From: Streptomyces sp. NA04227
GTDB taxonomy: Bacteria; Actinomycetota; Actinomycetes; Streptomycetales; Streptomycetaceae
Direction of reading: 5' to 3'
Length of the DNA stretch: 64,000 nucleotides
Assembly: GCF_013364195.1 (NCBI RefSeq)
Contig: NZ_CP054918.1
Span: 7,615,001-7,679,000, forward strand
Part shown: one piece after another, positions 48,916 through 57,847 of the stretch
Numbering within the stretch: the first letter of the stretch is position 1
How the letters are laid out: each line of letters starts with the position of its first letter
The notes under the pieces: generated by a model
Told to the model about the DNA's origin: nothing
What the model saw: only the letters and a program-made list of their open reading frames with translations
Database searches by the model: none
Made by a program: the position numbers and the translations under genes

Positions 48916-48927
48916 GTACACGCTTAC
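48916..48927 (+). promoter_or_regulatory. LacI-family operator in front of the dehydrogenase-lacI-DUF2264 operon
   Basis: GTACACGCTTAC lies 15 bases before the GTG of the hydroxyacid dehydrogenase gene, next to its GGAGG. It matches the opposite-strand box at 48725-48736 in 11 of 12 positions, so one LacI protein probably controls both operons. Confidence 0.75.
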
Positions 48928-48941
48928 ATTCGGAGGTCAGG

Positions 48942-49991
48942 GTGTCCGTCACGGACGAGCCCCCGGCGCGCACGCCGCGACGGCCACGCACCCTCGTCGC
49001 CATGTCCCCCGAGGCGCTCGACGTTGTCCTCACGCCCGCGCTGCGCGAGCGGCTCGGGCGGACGGCGCGCCTTCAACTCCCTTACGCGGCAGACGGGTTC
49101 GGCTCTCCGGAGGTCCGGGCCGCACTTGCCTCGGCCGAGGTGCTGTTCACCGGCTGGGGTTGCCCGGCCGTCGACGAGAGTGTCCTCGCGGGCGCGCCCG
49201 CGCTGCGGGCGGTCATCCACTCGGCGGGCACCGTGAAGACCTTCCTCGGTCCCGAAGTCCTCGAGCGCGGCATCGCGATCTCCTCCGCGGCCGACGCGAA
49301 CGCGGTGCCGGTCGCCGAGTACACCCTCGCCGCCGTCATCATGGGCGCCAAACGCGTCGTCCCACTGTCCCGGCTGTTCCGGGACCGCCGCACCCACCGC
49401 ACCGCCGCCGACCTCACCCGCCAGCACTGGCTCGGCACCAACGGGCTGACCGTCGGCGTGGTCGGCGCCTCGCGCATCGGCCGCCGGGTGATCGACCTGC
49501 TGCACCGCACCCTCGACGTGGAGATCCTGCTCCACGACCCGTACGTCGGTGCCGAGGAGGCGGCCACGCTCGGCACACGCCCCTGCGACCTGGACACCCT
49601 GGTCGCCGACAGCGACGTGGTGACCCTCCACGCGCCCGCGACACCCGCGACCCGGCACCTCCTCGACGCCCGCCGTATCCGCCTGATGCGGCCGGGCACC
49701 CTGGTCGTGAACACCGCCCGCGGCGCGCTGATCGACCTCGCGGCGCTCACCCCCGAGCTGGCGAGCGGGCGCCTGGACGCCGTACTCGATGTCACCGACC
49801 CCGAACCGCTGCCGCCCGAGCACCCGTTGTGGGAGCTGCCGAACGTGATGCTCAGCCCGCATCTGGCCGGTGCCCAGGGCAACGAGGCGGCCCGGCTCGG
49901 CTCCCTCGCGCTGGCCGAACTCGACCGTTACGCGCGCGGTGAACCGCTGCGGCATCCGGTGCGGCCCTCCGAGTGGGAGCACACCGCGTGA
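48942..49991 (+). CDS. D-2-hydroxyacid dehydrogenase-family NAD(P)-dependent oxidoreductase
   Basis: A 349-aa enzyme. The catalytic domain has VLFTGWGCPAVDESVLAGAP and VIHSAGTVKTFLGPEVLERG, then the dimerisation stretch NAVPVAEYTLAAVIMGAKRV. The nucleotide motif is LTVGVVGASRIGRRVIDLLH (G-x-SxIG). Catalytic residues are Arg in LVVNTARGALIDLAAL, Glu in LDVTDPEPLP and His in MLSPHLAGAQGNEA. This variant of the D-hydroxyacid family is often found in glycan-degradation loci of actinobacteria and may reduce or oxidise a sugar-derived acid or ketone. GGAGG precedes the GTG. First gene of the plus-strand operon. Confidence 0.9.
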   Translation: MSVTDEPPARTPRRPRTLVAMSPEALDVVLTPALRERLGRTARLQLPYAADGFGSPEVRAALASAEVLFTGWGCPAVDESVLAGAPALRAVIHSAGTVKTFLGPEVLERGIAISSAADANAVPVAEYTLAAVIMGAKRVVPLSRLFRDRRTHRTAADLTRQHWLGTNGLTVGVVGASRIGRRVIDLLHRTLDVEILLHDPYVGAEEAATLGTRPCDLDTLVADSDVVTLHAPATPATRHLLDARRIRLMRPGTLVVNTARGALIDLAALTPELASGRLDAVLDVTDPEPLPPEHPLWELPNVMLSPHLAGAQGNEAARLGSLALAELDRYARGEPLRHPVRPSEWEHTA

Positions 49992-50047
49992 GCGGCGGCG
50001 GGCAGGCCGTAAGCTCGGCGCACAACGCAGGAGGAGAGGCGGCGACA

Positions 50048-51130
50048 TTGCGCAGGGCGAGGGCTTCGGACGGGGCGCGACGGCGGGCCACCGTGACGGA
50101 CGTGGCCCGCGTCGCCGGGGTCTCGACGGCGACGGTGTCCCGGGTGATGAACGGATCCTCCCCGGTCGCGGCCGCCACCAGGGAACGCGTCCAGGCGGCG
50201 ATGGCCGAACTCGGCTTCGTCGTCAACGCCCATGCCCGGGCCCTCGCCGGAGTGTCGAACCGTACCGTCGGCATCGTCGTCAACGACGTCGTCTCGCCCT
50301 TCTACGCCTACATCGCGCACGGTGTGGAACGCGAGGCCGCCCGCGGCGACCGGCTCTGCCTGGTCTGCTGCACCCAGGGCGATCCCCAGCGCGAACTGGC
50401 CTTCATCGATCTGCTGCACGAACGCCGCGCGGACGCCGTGATCCTCGTCGGCGGCAGCACCGACGACCGCGACTACCGGGACGAACTCCGGCGCCGCGCC
50501 CAGCGGTTGAGCCTCGACGGCACCCGGCTCGTGCTGTGCGGGCGGCCCGGCGTCGGCGACGACGCCCCCACCGTGGGCGTCGAGTACGACAACGAGGGCG
50601 GCTCCTTCGCGATCACCGACCACCTCCTGACCCAGGGCCACGAGCGGATCCTCTACCTCGGCGGACCGCCCGGCCTGTCCACCACCGTCGACCGGCTGGC
50701 GGGCCACCGCCGGGCGTTGACCCTGCGAGGTGTCGCGGCCGACCCCGAACTGGTCCAATTGGGCGCCTTCAGCCGGGCCTTCGGCTACCGCCGGATGACC
50801 GAACTCCTGCGGGAGCGGCTCCGGTTCACCGCCGTCTTCGCGGGCAACGACATCGTCGCGGCCGGTGCCGCCGAGGCGCTGGAGGAGGCGGGCGTACGCG
50901 TCCCCGACGAGGTCTCCCTGGTCGGCTTCGACGACGTTCCGGTGGCCCAGGAGATGCGTCCGCGTCTGACGACCGTGCACGTACCCCTGGAGGAGATGGG
51001 CCGCCAGTCGGTACGGATGGCCGTGGGCGACGCCGACGACGAGGACTGGCGCGCCGCACCCTCCGGCCTGGTGCGCCTGGGCACCCACATCGTCGTACGC
51101 GACTCCGTGGCACCGCCCGCCGCGCGCTGA
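50048..51130 (+). CDS. LacI-family transcriptional regulator
   Basis: A 360-aa regulator. The HTH is TVTDVARVAGVSTATVSRVM, followed by NGSSPVAAATRERVQAAMAE and LGFVVNAHARALAGVSNRTV (hinge). The sugar-binding domain has VSPFYAYIAHGVEREAARGD, EYDNEGGSFAITDHLLTQGH, FAGNDIVAAGAAEALEEAGV and LVGFDDVPVAQEMRPRLTTV. The TTG at 50048 is preceded by GGAGGAGAGG. A GTG at 49988 overlapping the previous stop (GTGA) is also possible and would add 20 residues. Two LacI boxes in the divergent spacer are its likely targets. It probably represses the locus until an imported sugar appears. Confidence 0.9.
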   Translation: MRRARASDGARRRATVTDVARVAGVSTATVSRVMNGSSPVAAATRERVQAAMAELGFVVNAHARALAGVSNRTVGIVVNDVVSPFYAYIAHGVEREAARGDRLCLVCCTQGDPQRELAFIDLLHERRADAVILVGGSTDDRDYRDELRRRAQRLSLDGTRLVLCGRPGVGDDAPTVGVEYDNEGGSFAITDHLLTQGHERILYLGGPPGLSTTVDRLAGHRRALTLRGVAADPELVQLGAFSRAFGYRRMTELLRERLRFTAVFAGNDIVAAGAAEALEEAGVRVPDEVSLVGFDDVPVAQEMRPRLTTVHVPLEEMGRQSVRMAVGDADDEDWRAAPSGLVRLGTHIVVRDSVAPPAAR

Positions 51131-51217
51131 CCCCGCGCCCGCACGAGGCCACCGGGACACCGATCGCCCGGCCCCGCACATCGACCGCCCGCGTCTCCCT
51201 CCCAAGGAGCAGCCGTC

Positions 51218-53203
51218 ATGTCCGTACCGCCCCACCTCCTCCTCCCGCCCCCGGACCGTGTCCTGTCCTCCCGCACCGGCTGGACCCGGGCGCATTGGGA
51301 GGCGCTGGCCGACCGGATGCTGGCGGGCGTCGCGCCGTACGCCACGCCGGGCGGCGCGCAGTACCGCCTGCCCGGGCGGCACAGTTGGTCCGGCGTACAG
51401 GTGGACGGCCTGGAGGGCTTCGCGCGGACGTTCCTGCTCGCGGCATGCCGTATCGCCGGTGCGGGTGAGTCGGCGGACGCGGCCCTCGTGGAACGCTACG
51501 CGCGGGGGCTTGCGGCCGGTACCGATGCCCGCAGCGGCGAGTCCTGGCCCCAACTCACGGACTGTTCCCAGCAGATGGTGGAGGCGGCGTCCCTCGCGGT
51601 GGCCCTGCACGAGACCCGCCCGTGGATCTGGGACCGGCTCGACTCCGCCGTCCAGGAGCGCGTCGCCGACTGGCTGTCCGGATTCCTCGGCGCCCGCACC
51701 TGGGACAACAACTGGCGCCTGTTCCAGGTGGTCTGCGAGCAGTTCCTCGCCTCGGTCGGCGCCCCGCACCGCGCCGAGGACATCGAGGGCGGCCTCGACC
51801 GGATCGAGGACTGGTACCGCGGCGACGGCTGGTACACCGACGGCGACGGCCGCAACTTCGACTACTACATCGGCTGGGCGCTGCACCTCTACCCCTTGCT
51901 GTGGGCGCGCATCGCGGGGGAGGGCAACGACGGCGGCCGCGCCGCGACGTACCGGGAGCGCCTGCGGCTCTTCCTCACCGACTACCCGCGCTTCTTCGGC
52001 GCGGACGGCGCCCCCGTGCACCAGGGCCGCTCCCTCACCTACCGGGTCGCCGCCCTGGCCCCCGTCTGGATGGGCGCCCTCGCCGACTGCACCCCGCTCG
52101 CCCCCGGCCTGACCCGCCGTCTCGCCTCGGGCACCGCACGCCACTTCGCCGAGCGCGGCGTCCCCGACACACGCGGACTGCTCACCCTCGGCTGGTACGA
52201 GGAGTTCCTGCCCACCACCCAGCCGTACTCCGGCCCCGCCTCGCCGTACTGGGCCAGCAAAGGCTTCCTCGGCCTGCTCCTGCCGGACACCCACCCCGTG
52301 TGGACCGAGCACGAACTCCCGTTGCCCATCGAGGAGTTGGACGAGGATGGCGAATCGCGTGGGCGCGCCAGGTGGCCGCGACAGTGCACCACGCTCACCG
52401 CCCCCGGCTGGCTGCTGCACGCGACTCGCCACGACGGCATCGTCCGGCTGCTCAACCACGGCAGCGACCACAACCCGCCGCAGCCGGACGGTGCGGACCC
52501 CGCCGACGGAACCGAGGACCCGCACTACACCAAGCTCGCCTACTCCTCGGCGACCGCCCCCGACAGCGCCCCGCACGCCCATGCCCGGGGCATCGACAAC
52601 CACCTGGCGCTGCTCGCCGCGGACGGCACCCCCACCCGGCGCCGCCGCATCCACCCCCTGCGCTGCGCGGACGGCGTGGCCGCCTCCTGGTACGCGGCGC
52701 GACTGCCCGGCGAGGCGGAGGGCGACGGCGAGAACGGCGACCGCGCCGGGGCGACCTGCCGTATCGAGACGACGAGCGTGCCGCACGGGCCCTGGGAGAT
52801 CCGCGTCCACCGTGTCGAGGCGCCCCAGGGGTACGAAGTACGCGAAGGCGGCTGGTCCGTGGCCGCTACCGAGACCCCCGTCGGCACCACCGGCCCCGGC
52901 TGGGCGACCGTCCGCACGGCCGACGGCCTGACCAGCACCCTGGTCGCCCTCCACGGCTGGGGCTCGCACCCCGACGCCCGGATCGCCCGGGACGTGGCGG
53001 CCAACGCGTTCGGCCCCCATTCGGCAGTGCCCTGCCTGCACAGGGACGCCCACCCCGGCGGCACCGCCGTCTACGTGAGCCTGGTGGCGCTGGGCCGGGA
53101 GCCGGTGCATCCGGGGGCGTTGGCGGAGGCGGTGCGGGTGTCGGTCACCGAAGTCGGGGCGGTCGGGCTGGAGTTCTTGGACGGGAGGGTCGTGACGGTC
53201 TGA
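51218..53203 (+). CDS. DUF2264 domain protein, probable glycan-processing enzyme
   Basis: A 661-aa protein with no signal peptide, so cytoplasmic. The N-terminal half (about 20-380) is an (alpha/alpha)-type domain: HWEALADRMLAGVAPYATPG, VQVDGLEGFARTFLLAACRI, DNNWRLFQVVCEQFLASVGA, YRGDGWYTDGDGRNFDYYIG and LTYRVAALAPVWMGALADCT. FLPTTQPYSGPASPYWASKG-FLGL follows. The second half is beta-rich (LTAPGWLLHATRHDGIVRLL; NHGSDHNPPQP). This arrangement is DUF2264, related in fold to GH105/GH88-type enzymes and heparinase-like proteins. Residues DNNW, DGWYTDGDGR and Asp/Tyr pairs are candidates for catalysis. AAGGAG precedes the ATG. It is third in the LacI operon and probably cleaves the imported oligosaccharide. 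Confidence 0.85.
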   Translation: MSVPPHLLLPPPDRVLSSRTGWTRAHWEALADRMLAGVAPYATPGGAQYRLPGRHSWSGVQVDGLEGFARTFLLAACRIAGAGESADAALVERYARGLAAGTDARSGESWPQLTDCSQQMVEAASLAVALHETRPWIWDRLDSAVQERVADWLSGFLGARTWDNNWRLFQVVCEQFLASVGAPHRAEDIEGGLDRIEDWYRGDGWYTDGDGRNFDYYIGWALHLYPLLWARIAGEGNDGGRAATYRERLRLFLTDYPRFFGADGAPVHQGRSLTYRVAALAPVWMGALADCTPLAPGLTRRLASGTARHFAERGVPDTRGLLTLGWYEEFLPTTQPYSGPASPYWASKGFLGLLLPDTHPVWTEHELPLPIEELDEDGESRGRARWPRQCTTLTAPGWLLHATRHDGIVRLLNHGSDHNPPQPDGADPADGTEDPHYTKLAYSSATAPDSAPHAHARGIDNHLALLAADGTPTRRRRIHPLRCADGVAASWYAARLPGEAEGDGENGDRAGATCRIETTSVPHGPWEIRVHRVEAPQGYEVREGGWSVAATETPVGTTGPGWATVRTADGLTSTLVALHGWGSHPDARIARDVAANAFGPHSAVPCLHRDAHPGGTAVYVSLVALGREPVHPGALAEAVRVSVTEVGAVGLEFLDGRVVTV

Positions 53204-53309
53204 GGAAGGCGGGCCGGGAGAGGGCAGGAAGAGGGCGGGACGGAGGAGGGTCCGCCTGGAGAAGGCCGGTCTACGGTGGGCAGCCCCGCGCGGCCGCGAC
53301 AGCAATGTC

Positions 53310-53351
53310 CGTACGAGATCAATGCTCGTACGAGATCAATGCTCGTACGAG
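53310..53351. repeat. 17-bp tandem repeat, 2.5 copies, with internal palindrome
   Basis: CGTACGAGATCAATGCT occurs at 53310-53326 and 53327-53343, followed by a half unit CGTACGAG. CTCGTACGAG within it is self-complementary. It lies between the DUF2264 stop (53203) and the macro-domain stop (53371), that is, between convergent 3' ends, so a promoter role is unlikely. Confidence 0.75.
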
Positions 53352-53370
53352 GAAAGCCGGTTGGGCGTCC

Positions 53371-53847
53371 TCACTCGAAGTCGTAGACCGTTGTGGCGAT
53401 GTCGCGGGCGCACAAGGTCTTGTCGATGATCGGCTCGATGCGGCTCCATTTGCCACCGGCCAGGCCGCAGCCGATACGGGGCATGTGGACCGAGGCGTCG
53501 GTGGCGAGGGCGTGTGCGGCGACGGCGTCCAGGCACCGTTCGACGGCGTCGTAGCGGATGGGCGGGCCACTGCTGCCGGTCTTCATCCCGTGTTGCGCGA
53601 CCATGTTCGCGATCTCGATGTCCGCCTGGACCGGGACGAGTTGAACCGCTCCGAGCGCGAAGTCGTTGGCCGCGCGCTCGCGGTGCCAGCGACGGTACTC
53701 GCGCTCGGGTTCGGGCCACCTACGGGAGATCGCCAGCACGAATCCCTTGCCCCAGCCGCCGAGGTCGTTGCAGACATGGGCGATGATCTTGCGGCCCTTG
53801 GCCTGCGGGCTGGTCGCGTCGCCCGCGATGATCGTCAACGGTTTCAT
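53371..53847 (-). CDS. macro-domain protein (ADP-ribose-binding)
   Basis: A 158-aa single macro domain: LTIIAGDATSPQAKGRKIIA, HVCNDLGGWGKGFVLAISRR, WHRERAANDFALGAVQLVPV, IEIANMVAQHGMKTGSSGPP and VHMPRIGCGLAGGKWSRIEP. GDAT, CND-GGWGKGF and the RIGCGLAGGKW loop form the ADP-ribose pocket as in the ALC1-like/TARG1 and Poa1p group. It may hydrolyse ADP-ribose esters on proteins or DNA, or remove ADP-ribose-1''-phosphate. No DarT-like toxin is adjacent, so a DarG role is unsupported. ATG 53847 fits the domain start. It stands alone. Confidence 0.88.
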   Translation of the reverse strand: MKPLTIIAGDATSPQAKGRKIIAHVCNDLGGWGKGFVLAISRRWPEPEREYRRWHRERAANDFALGAVQLVPVQADIEIANMVAQHGMKTGSSGPPIRYDAVERCLDAVAAHALATDASVHMPRIGCGLAGGKWSRIEPIIDKTLCARDIATTVYDFE

Positions 53848-54130
53848 GGCGTCATGGTGGCCCGGACCGTGAAACGAGTCCAGCGCATTCGGGATTATCG
53901 GTGAGCAGGGGGTGAGGCCGCCGCCGGTCAAGTGAGGGCTGGTGAGAAGACGCGCCGTGAGTCGCCCGGAGGGACCAACTCGCGGGAGCCACAAGCCAGT
54001 TCGTCGACCGTCCGAAGAACTGTCAGCGCCGTGACTATTCATGGGCGGGGAACGCCCATATGGTGTGCGACCTTCGAGCTCTGGGGGGTCTCGTGAAAGT
54101 ACCGATGAGCGAGCGGCTGGGAGGCTGACC

Positions 54131-55285
54131 ATGGCACGACGACTTCTCGTCGCGGCGCTCGCCGTCGCGATCACCCTCATTCCCTCGGCCGCGGCACAGA
54201 CGCACATTCCCTCGGCTTCGGCACGCGCGCACGTTCCCCCGGCTGTGGCACACACGCAGTCCTGGCAACACGTTCCGGTCCCGGCGGAGGTGCGCCCGCA
54301 AGCCGGGCTGAACGAGGCCGTGGCGCTCGGGCCGGACCAGGCGTGGGCGGTGGGTGCCGAGGCCGTCGGCCGCGAGGCGCCGGGCTTCCCGATGGTGCTG
54401 CGCTGGGACGGAACCGCGTGGCAGCGCCAGAGCCTGACCGGGATCGGCTGGCAGGGCGAGTTGCTGTCCATCGGCGCGACCTCACCCACCGAGGTCTGGG
54501 CGGTCGGTCGCGACACGGCGGGCGGTTCCCACCTGCTCCGCTTCGACGGCACCGCCTGGACCGAGGACCTGCCGCCGAGCGATGTCGTACTGACCAAGGT
54601 CGTCACCGGCGGCGGCGAGACCTGGCTGATCGGTTCGCGGGGCGGCGCGCAGGCACTGCTGCGCCGCGACGGGAACAACTGGCGGGACGTGCCGGTGCCG
54701 CCGGGATCGGTGTACGGCCTGCACGTCCTGGCGGCCGACGACGTCTGGGCGGCGGGCGAGACCGGTAGCGGGGCGGCGGTGTCGCACTGGGACGGGCAGG
54801 CGTGGCAGCAGACGATCGTGGACGGGGCCCCGAGGTCGGCCGTGGGCAGCGTGGTGGCGGTCTCACCGACGGAGGTGTGGGCCGGTGGCACGGCCGGGTT
54901 CATCGGCGGCCCGCCCGGCCGCCCGATCCCGCCGCTCCTTGTCCGCTGGGACGGACAGACCTGGAGCAGGGTGAGCATGCCCACCGACTTCGGCGGCATC
55001 AACTCACTGACGCCCGGCCCGTCCGGCGGTCTCGGCTGGGTCTCGGTGACCCGCTCGCTGAAGTGGGACACCTCGGGCGGTACGTCCAAGCTCGTCCCCG
55101 GGCCGGACTTCCTCGCCTGGAACGGTCAGTCGTTCACCGAGCACAGTGAACCGGCGGTGCCCGGGGAGGGTGACTCCTCGCTGCTGCGGCTGGCGCCGGT
55201 GCCGGGCACCGAATCGGTGTGGTCGGTCGGCCGCGCCACCGTTCCCGACGGCACCTTCGCCCCGCGCATCCTGCGATTCGGCTGA
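54131..55285 (+). CDS. secreted beta-propeller-like protein
   Basis: A 384-aa exported protein. The signal is MARRLLVAALAVAITLIPSA followed by AAAQ (likely cleavage). A short imperfect repeat follows (HIPSASARAHVPPAVAHTQ). Five or more blades then follow, of the form EVWAVGxDTxG...HFDGTAW: DQAWAVGAEAVG, LRWDGTAWQRQSL, TEVWAVGRDTAGGSHLLRFD, DVWAAGETGSGAAVSHWDGQ and VWAGGTAGFIGG. Repeated (E/D)VWAxG plus WDGxxW is the hallmark of actinobacterial kelch-like or Ig-type secreted propellers. GGGAGG precedes ATG 54131. No catalytic motif; likely an extracellular binding or adhesion protein. Confidence 0.8.
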   Translation: MARRLLVAALAVAITLIPSAAAQTHIPSASARAHVPPAVAHTQSWQHVPVPAEVRPQAGLNEAVALGPDQAWAVGAEAVGREAPGFPMVLRWDGTAWQRQSLTGIGWQGELLSIGATSPTEVWAVGRDTAGGSHLLRFDGTAWTEDLPPSDVVLTKVVTGGGETWLIGSRGGAQALLRRDGNNWRDVPVPPGSVYGLHVLAADDVWAAGETGSGAAVSHWDGQAWQQTIVDGAPRSAVGSVVAVSPTEVWAGGTAGFIGGPPGRPIPPLLVRWDGQTWSRVSMPTDFGGINSLTPGPSGGLGWVSVTRSLKWDTSGGTSKLVPGPDFLAWNGQSFTEHSEPAVPGEGDSSLLRLAPVPGTESVWSVGRATVPDGTFAPRILRFG

Positions 55286-55454
55286 GAGGACGGGAGGGCG
55301 GGAAGACGGGAGGACGAACGGTGACGCATGGGTTCCGTCTCAGCGGCGGACGGCGCCCAGCGTCCCGCGCGAAGCCTCGGCCGACGCCCCAACTCACGTA
55401 GTACGTACCGCACTTGGTGAGCTCGCAGCCGCGCGGGCCGGGATGTCCATCCCG

Positions 55455-56639
55455 TCACCGACCGGCAGCGACGTCCCCCGCGGCCAACGGCACCTCGCCT
55501 CGCACCACGAAGCCCCCCTCCGGCGTGGGACCGGCGCTCAGGTGGCCGCCAAGGAGGGCGGCGCGTTCGCGCAGGCCGAGGATGCCGTGGCCGCCTCCGG
55601 GCAGGTCGGGGCGGAGGGCGCCGGTGGCGGGGGCGTCGTTGTGGACCGTCATGCGGAGGGTGTCGGTGCCGACGTCGACGGTCACCGTGGAGGGCGCGCC
55701 CGGGGCGTGTTTGCGGGCGTTGGTGAGGGCTTCCTGGACGATGCGGTAGGCGGTGCGTTCGGCGGCCTCGGGGAGGCCGCGGCCGTTCGCGCCGGTGACC
55801 GTGAGGCGGGTGTCGGTGCCGGACTGGGCGACGAGTTCGGGCAGGTCGGCAAGGCGTGGCTGGGGTGCCAGGGCGGTCGGTCCGGCACCGGCCGCCCGCA
55901 GCACCACGATCATGCCGCGGAGTTCCTCCAGCGTCCCGGTGGCCAGGGTGCGCAGGGTGCCCGCGGTCTCCTTGACCCGCGGGTCGCGGGTGGTGACTTC
56001 GAGCGCCCCGGCCTGGACGGCCATCAGGCTCGCGCGGTGCGAGATCACGTCGTGCATCTCCCGGGCCAGCCGGGCGTGTTCGCGGGCCAGGACGGTACGG
56101 GCGTGGAGTTCGCGCTCGTGGTCGCGCAGGGTGGCGAGCTCGGCGACGCGTTCCGACAGGTCCTGCCGGGTCTGGGCGAGCAGGCCGACCACGGCCGGTC
56201 CGACGCCCAGCAGCAGCGAGTAGAGCAGCCATTGGGTGACGGTGCCCGGCGGCGTCTCGGCGAACTTGCTGAGCGGCCAGGGCACGAAGCTGCCCGCCAC
56301 GACCAGGGCGACGGCGAGCTTGACCTGCCAGTCGAAGCGACGGTGGCGGGCCAGCGTGCCCAGCGCCACGATCGCGGCGAGCAGCGCGACTCCCGCGAAC
56401 AGGCCGGGCAGTGTCAGGGCCAGGACCGGACGCGGGTACCGGCGGCGCAGCAGAAGCCCCGCGGCCGCGAGGAAGGAGAGCACGGTCTGCCACGGCTGCA
56501 TCGAGGGCACCGAGAACGCGACATCGAGCGCGGCCAGGGCCGTGACGGCGAGGTCGCAGGGCCAGCCCCGCAGTCGGCGCGCGATCCGGCCGGTGCGCGA
56601 CCAGTGCCGTACGGTCCCGTCGGCGGCAGTGCCGCTCAT
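55455..56639 (-). CDS. NarL-type sensor histidine kinase
   Basis: A 394-aa membrane kinase. Residues 29-155 form about five helices. A linker then reads RVAELATLRDHERELHARTV. The HisKA_3 motif is ARLAREMHDVISHRASLMAV (phospho-His about residue 196). HATPase_c has the N-box EALTNARKHAPG, a G1 region TVHNDAPATG in place of the canonical DDG, and G2 GHGILGLRERAALLGG. The degenerate G1 (HND for DDG) is worth noting but is common in this subgroup. ATG 56639 overlaps the regulator stop (ATGA), so it is co-translated with it. No sensory domain outside the membrane. Confidence 0.9.
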   Translation of the reverse strand: MSGTAADGTVRHWSRTGRIARRLRGWPCDLAVTALAALDVAFSVPSMQPWQTVLSFLAAAGLLLRRRYPRPVLALTLPGLFAGVALLAAIVALGTLARHRRFDWQVKLAVALVVAGSFVPWPLSKFAETPPGTVTQWLLYSLLLGVGPAVVGLLAQTRQDLSERVAELATLRDHERELHARTVLAREHARLAREMHDVISHRASLMAVQAGALEVTTRDPRVKETAGTLRTLATGTLEELRGMIVVLRAAGAGPTALAPQPRLADLPELVAQSGTDTRLTVTGANGRGLPEAAERTAYRIVQEALTNARKHAPGAPSTVTVDVGTDTLRMTVHNDAPATGALRPDLPGGGHGILGLRERAALLGGHLSAGPTPEGGFVVRGEVPLAAGDVAAGR

Positions 56640-57355
56640 CCGGCGCCCTCGCGACGGTCGGCGGGCGGACACGGCACTTCGACGGGCGCGAGGAGCCCGG
56701 CCCGTTCGGCGATCACCGCGGCCTGCACCCGGTTGGCCACGCCGAGCTTGGTCAGGACGGCGCTGACGTCGTCCTTCGCGGTGGCGACGGAGAAGAACAT
56801 ACGGGCCGCGATCTCCACGTTGGACCGCCCGTGCCCGATGTGGGTGAGCACCTCGCGCTCGCGGCCGGTCAGCCGTCGTACCGCGTGCGCCGAGGGCGTC
56901 GGCTCCTCGGCGCCTGCGGGTCCGCCGTCGCGCAGCCGCCGCACCACCGAGGACGAGAGGCATCCGGCGCCGGTCGCGAGCGCCCGTACGGAACGGATCA
57001 GCCGGTCCGGGTCGGTGTCCTTGAGCAGGAAGCCGCCCGCGCCCAGGGCGAGCGCCTCGCCGAGGTACTCGTCGGTGTCGAAGGTGGTGAGCATGGCGAC
57101 CTCGGGCGGCTCCGGCAGGCGGCGGATGCGGCGCAGCAGGGTCAGCCCGTCGACGTCGGGCATCCGGATGTCGAGGAGCACCACGTCCGGCCGGTGGTCC
57201 CGTACCGCCGCCAGAGCCCGGCCGCCCTCGCAGGAGGCGACCACGTCGATGTCCCCGGCGCTGCCCAGGATCATGGTGAGCCCCGACCGGATGAGGCCCT
57301 CGTCGTCGACGACGAGCACCCGCAGCGGCGGCGCGGATTGCGTGGTCGGGCGCAC
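56636..57355 (-). CDS. NarL/LuxR-family response regulator
   Basis: A 239-aa regulator. The receiver reads LRVLVVDDEGLIRSGLTMIL, phospho-Asp62 in VVLLDIRMPDVDG and Lys in GGFLLKDTDPDRL. The LuxR HTH is LTGREREVLTHIGHGRSNVE, then IAARMFFSVATAKDDVSAVL. The usual TVKxHV is replaced by TAKDDVSAV, the hallmark of a streptomycete subclass with the same change. GTG 57355 has GGAAGGA upstream. It is first in the two-gene unit and its protein would bind targets elsewhere or its own promoter. The divergent gene is the secreted peptidase, a possible target. Confidence 0.92.
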   Translation of the reverse strand: MRPTTQSAPPLRVLVVDDEGLIRSGLTMILGSAGDIDVVASCEGGRALAAVRDHRPDVVLLDIRMPDVDGLTLLRRIRRLPEPPEVAMLTTFDTDEYLGEALALGAGGFLLKDTDPDRLIRSVRALATGAGCLSSSVVRRLRDGGPAGAEEPTPSAHAVRRLTGREREVLTHIGHGRSNVEIAARMFFSVATAKDDVSAVLTKLGVANRVQAAVIAERAGLLAPVEVPCPPADRREGAG

Positions 57356-57847
57356 GGTGAGGTTCCTTCCGGCGCGGGGAGGCCTGAGCGGTACCGCGGG
57401 GATGAGCGCCGGGCACCGCGAGGGTGACCGAGGGACGCCGCGGTGATGACGGTTGGCGACCACATTGCGGGAGACCGGCCCTCTCGGGCCACACCCGGCA
57501 GTGGATCTGTCTGAGATCTCACATGTGCCCCGACCGGTGAACCTCCTGCCCTTTCTTTCCGTCCGACCCGCCCGTGACCTGCCGCTTCGGGCCGCCTCCA
57601 GCCTCTCTCGGCTCTCTCGGCCAGCCGTCCTCTAGTGGTTCGCATCCCGCCTGTCCACCCGCCGGTCGGCTGCTTTCCCCGCCGGTCGGGGGTGGCCGGG
57701 CAGCCCGCCGGGTGGACCTCGCCCCGCGAAGTCGGATTTGCCGGTGGAGATCTGTTGATTCCACGCCGCGGCCCGCAGGCTTCCCCTCACGAATTGCTCG
57801 CGATGTGCCACCCCCCACCGTGGCGCCAGGACTCAGGGAGCCTCCAC
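57356..57847. other. divergent regulatory spacer with small palindrome
   Basis: About 490 bases separate the response-regulator gene from the secreted peptidase gene. GATCT-GTCTG-AGATC at 57504-57518 is a perfect 5-bp inverted repeat that could be an operator. No gene or terminator is supported. The peptidase promoter is probably within 57700-57830, but no clear -10/-35 pair stands out. Confidence 0.45.

Noticed and set aside
53371..53847. Macro-domain gene as antitoxin DarG of a DarTG toxin-antitoxin pair
   Set aside because: No DarT-like ADP-ribosyltransferase is adjacent on either side, and the C-terminal domain of DarG is missing.
57628..57655. GTGGTTCGCATCCCGCC resembling a tRNA T-arm
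   Set aside because: No matching acceptor stem, D-arm or anticodon arm could be placed around it, so no tRNA gene is supported.
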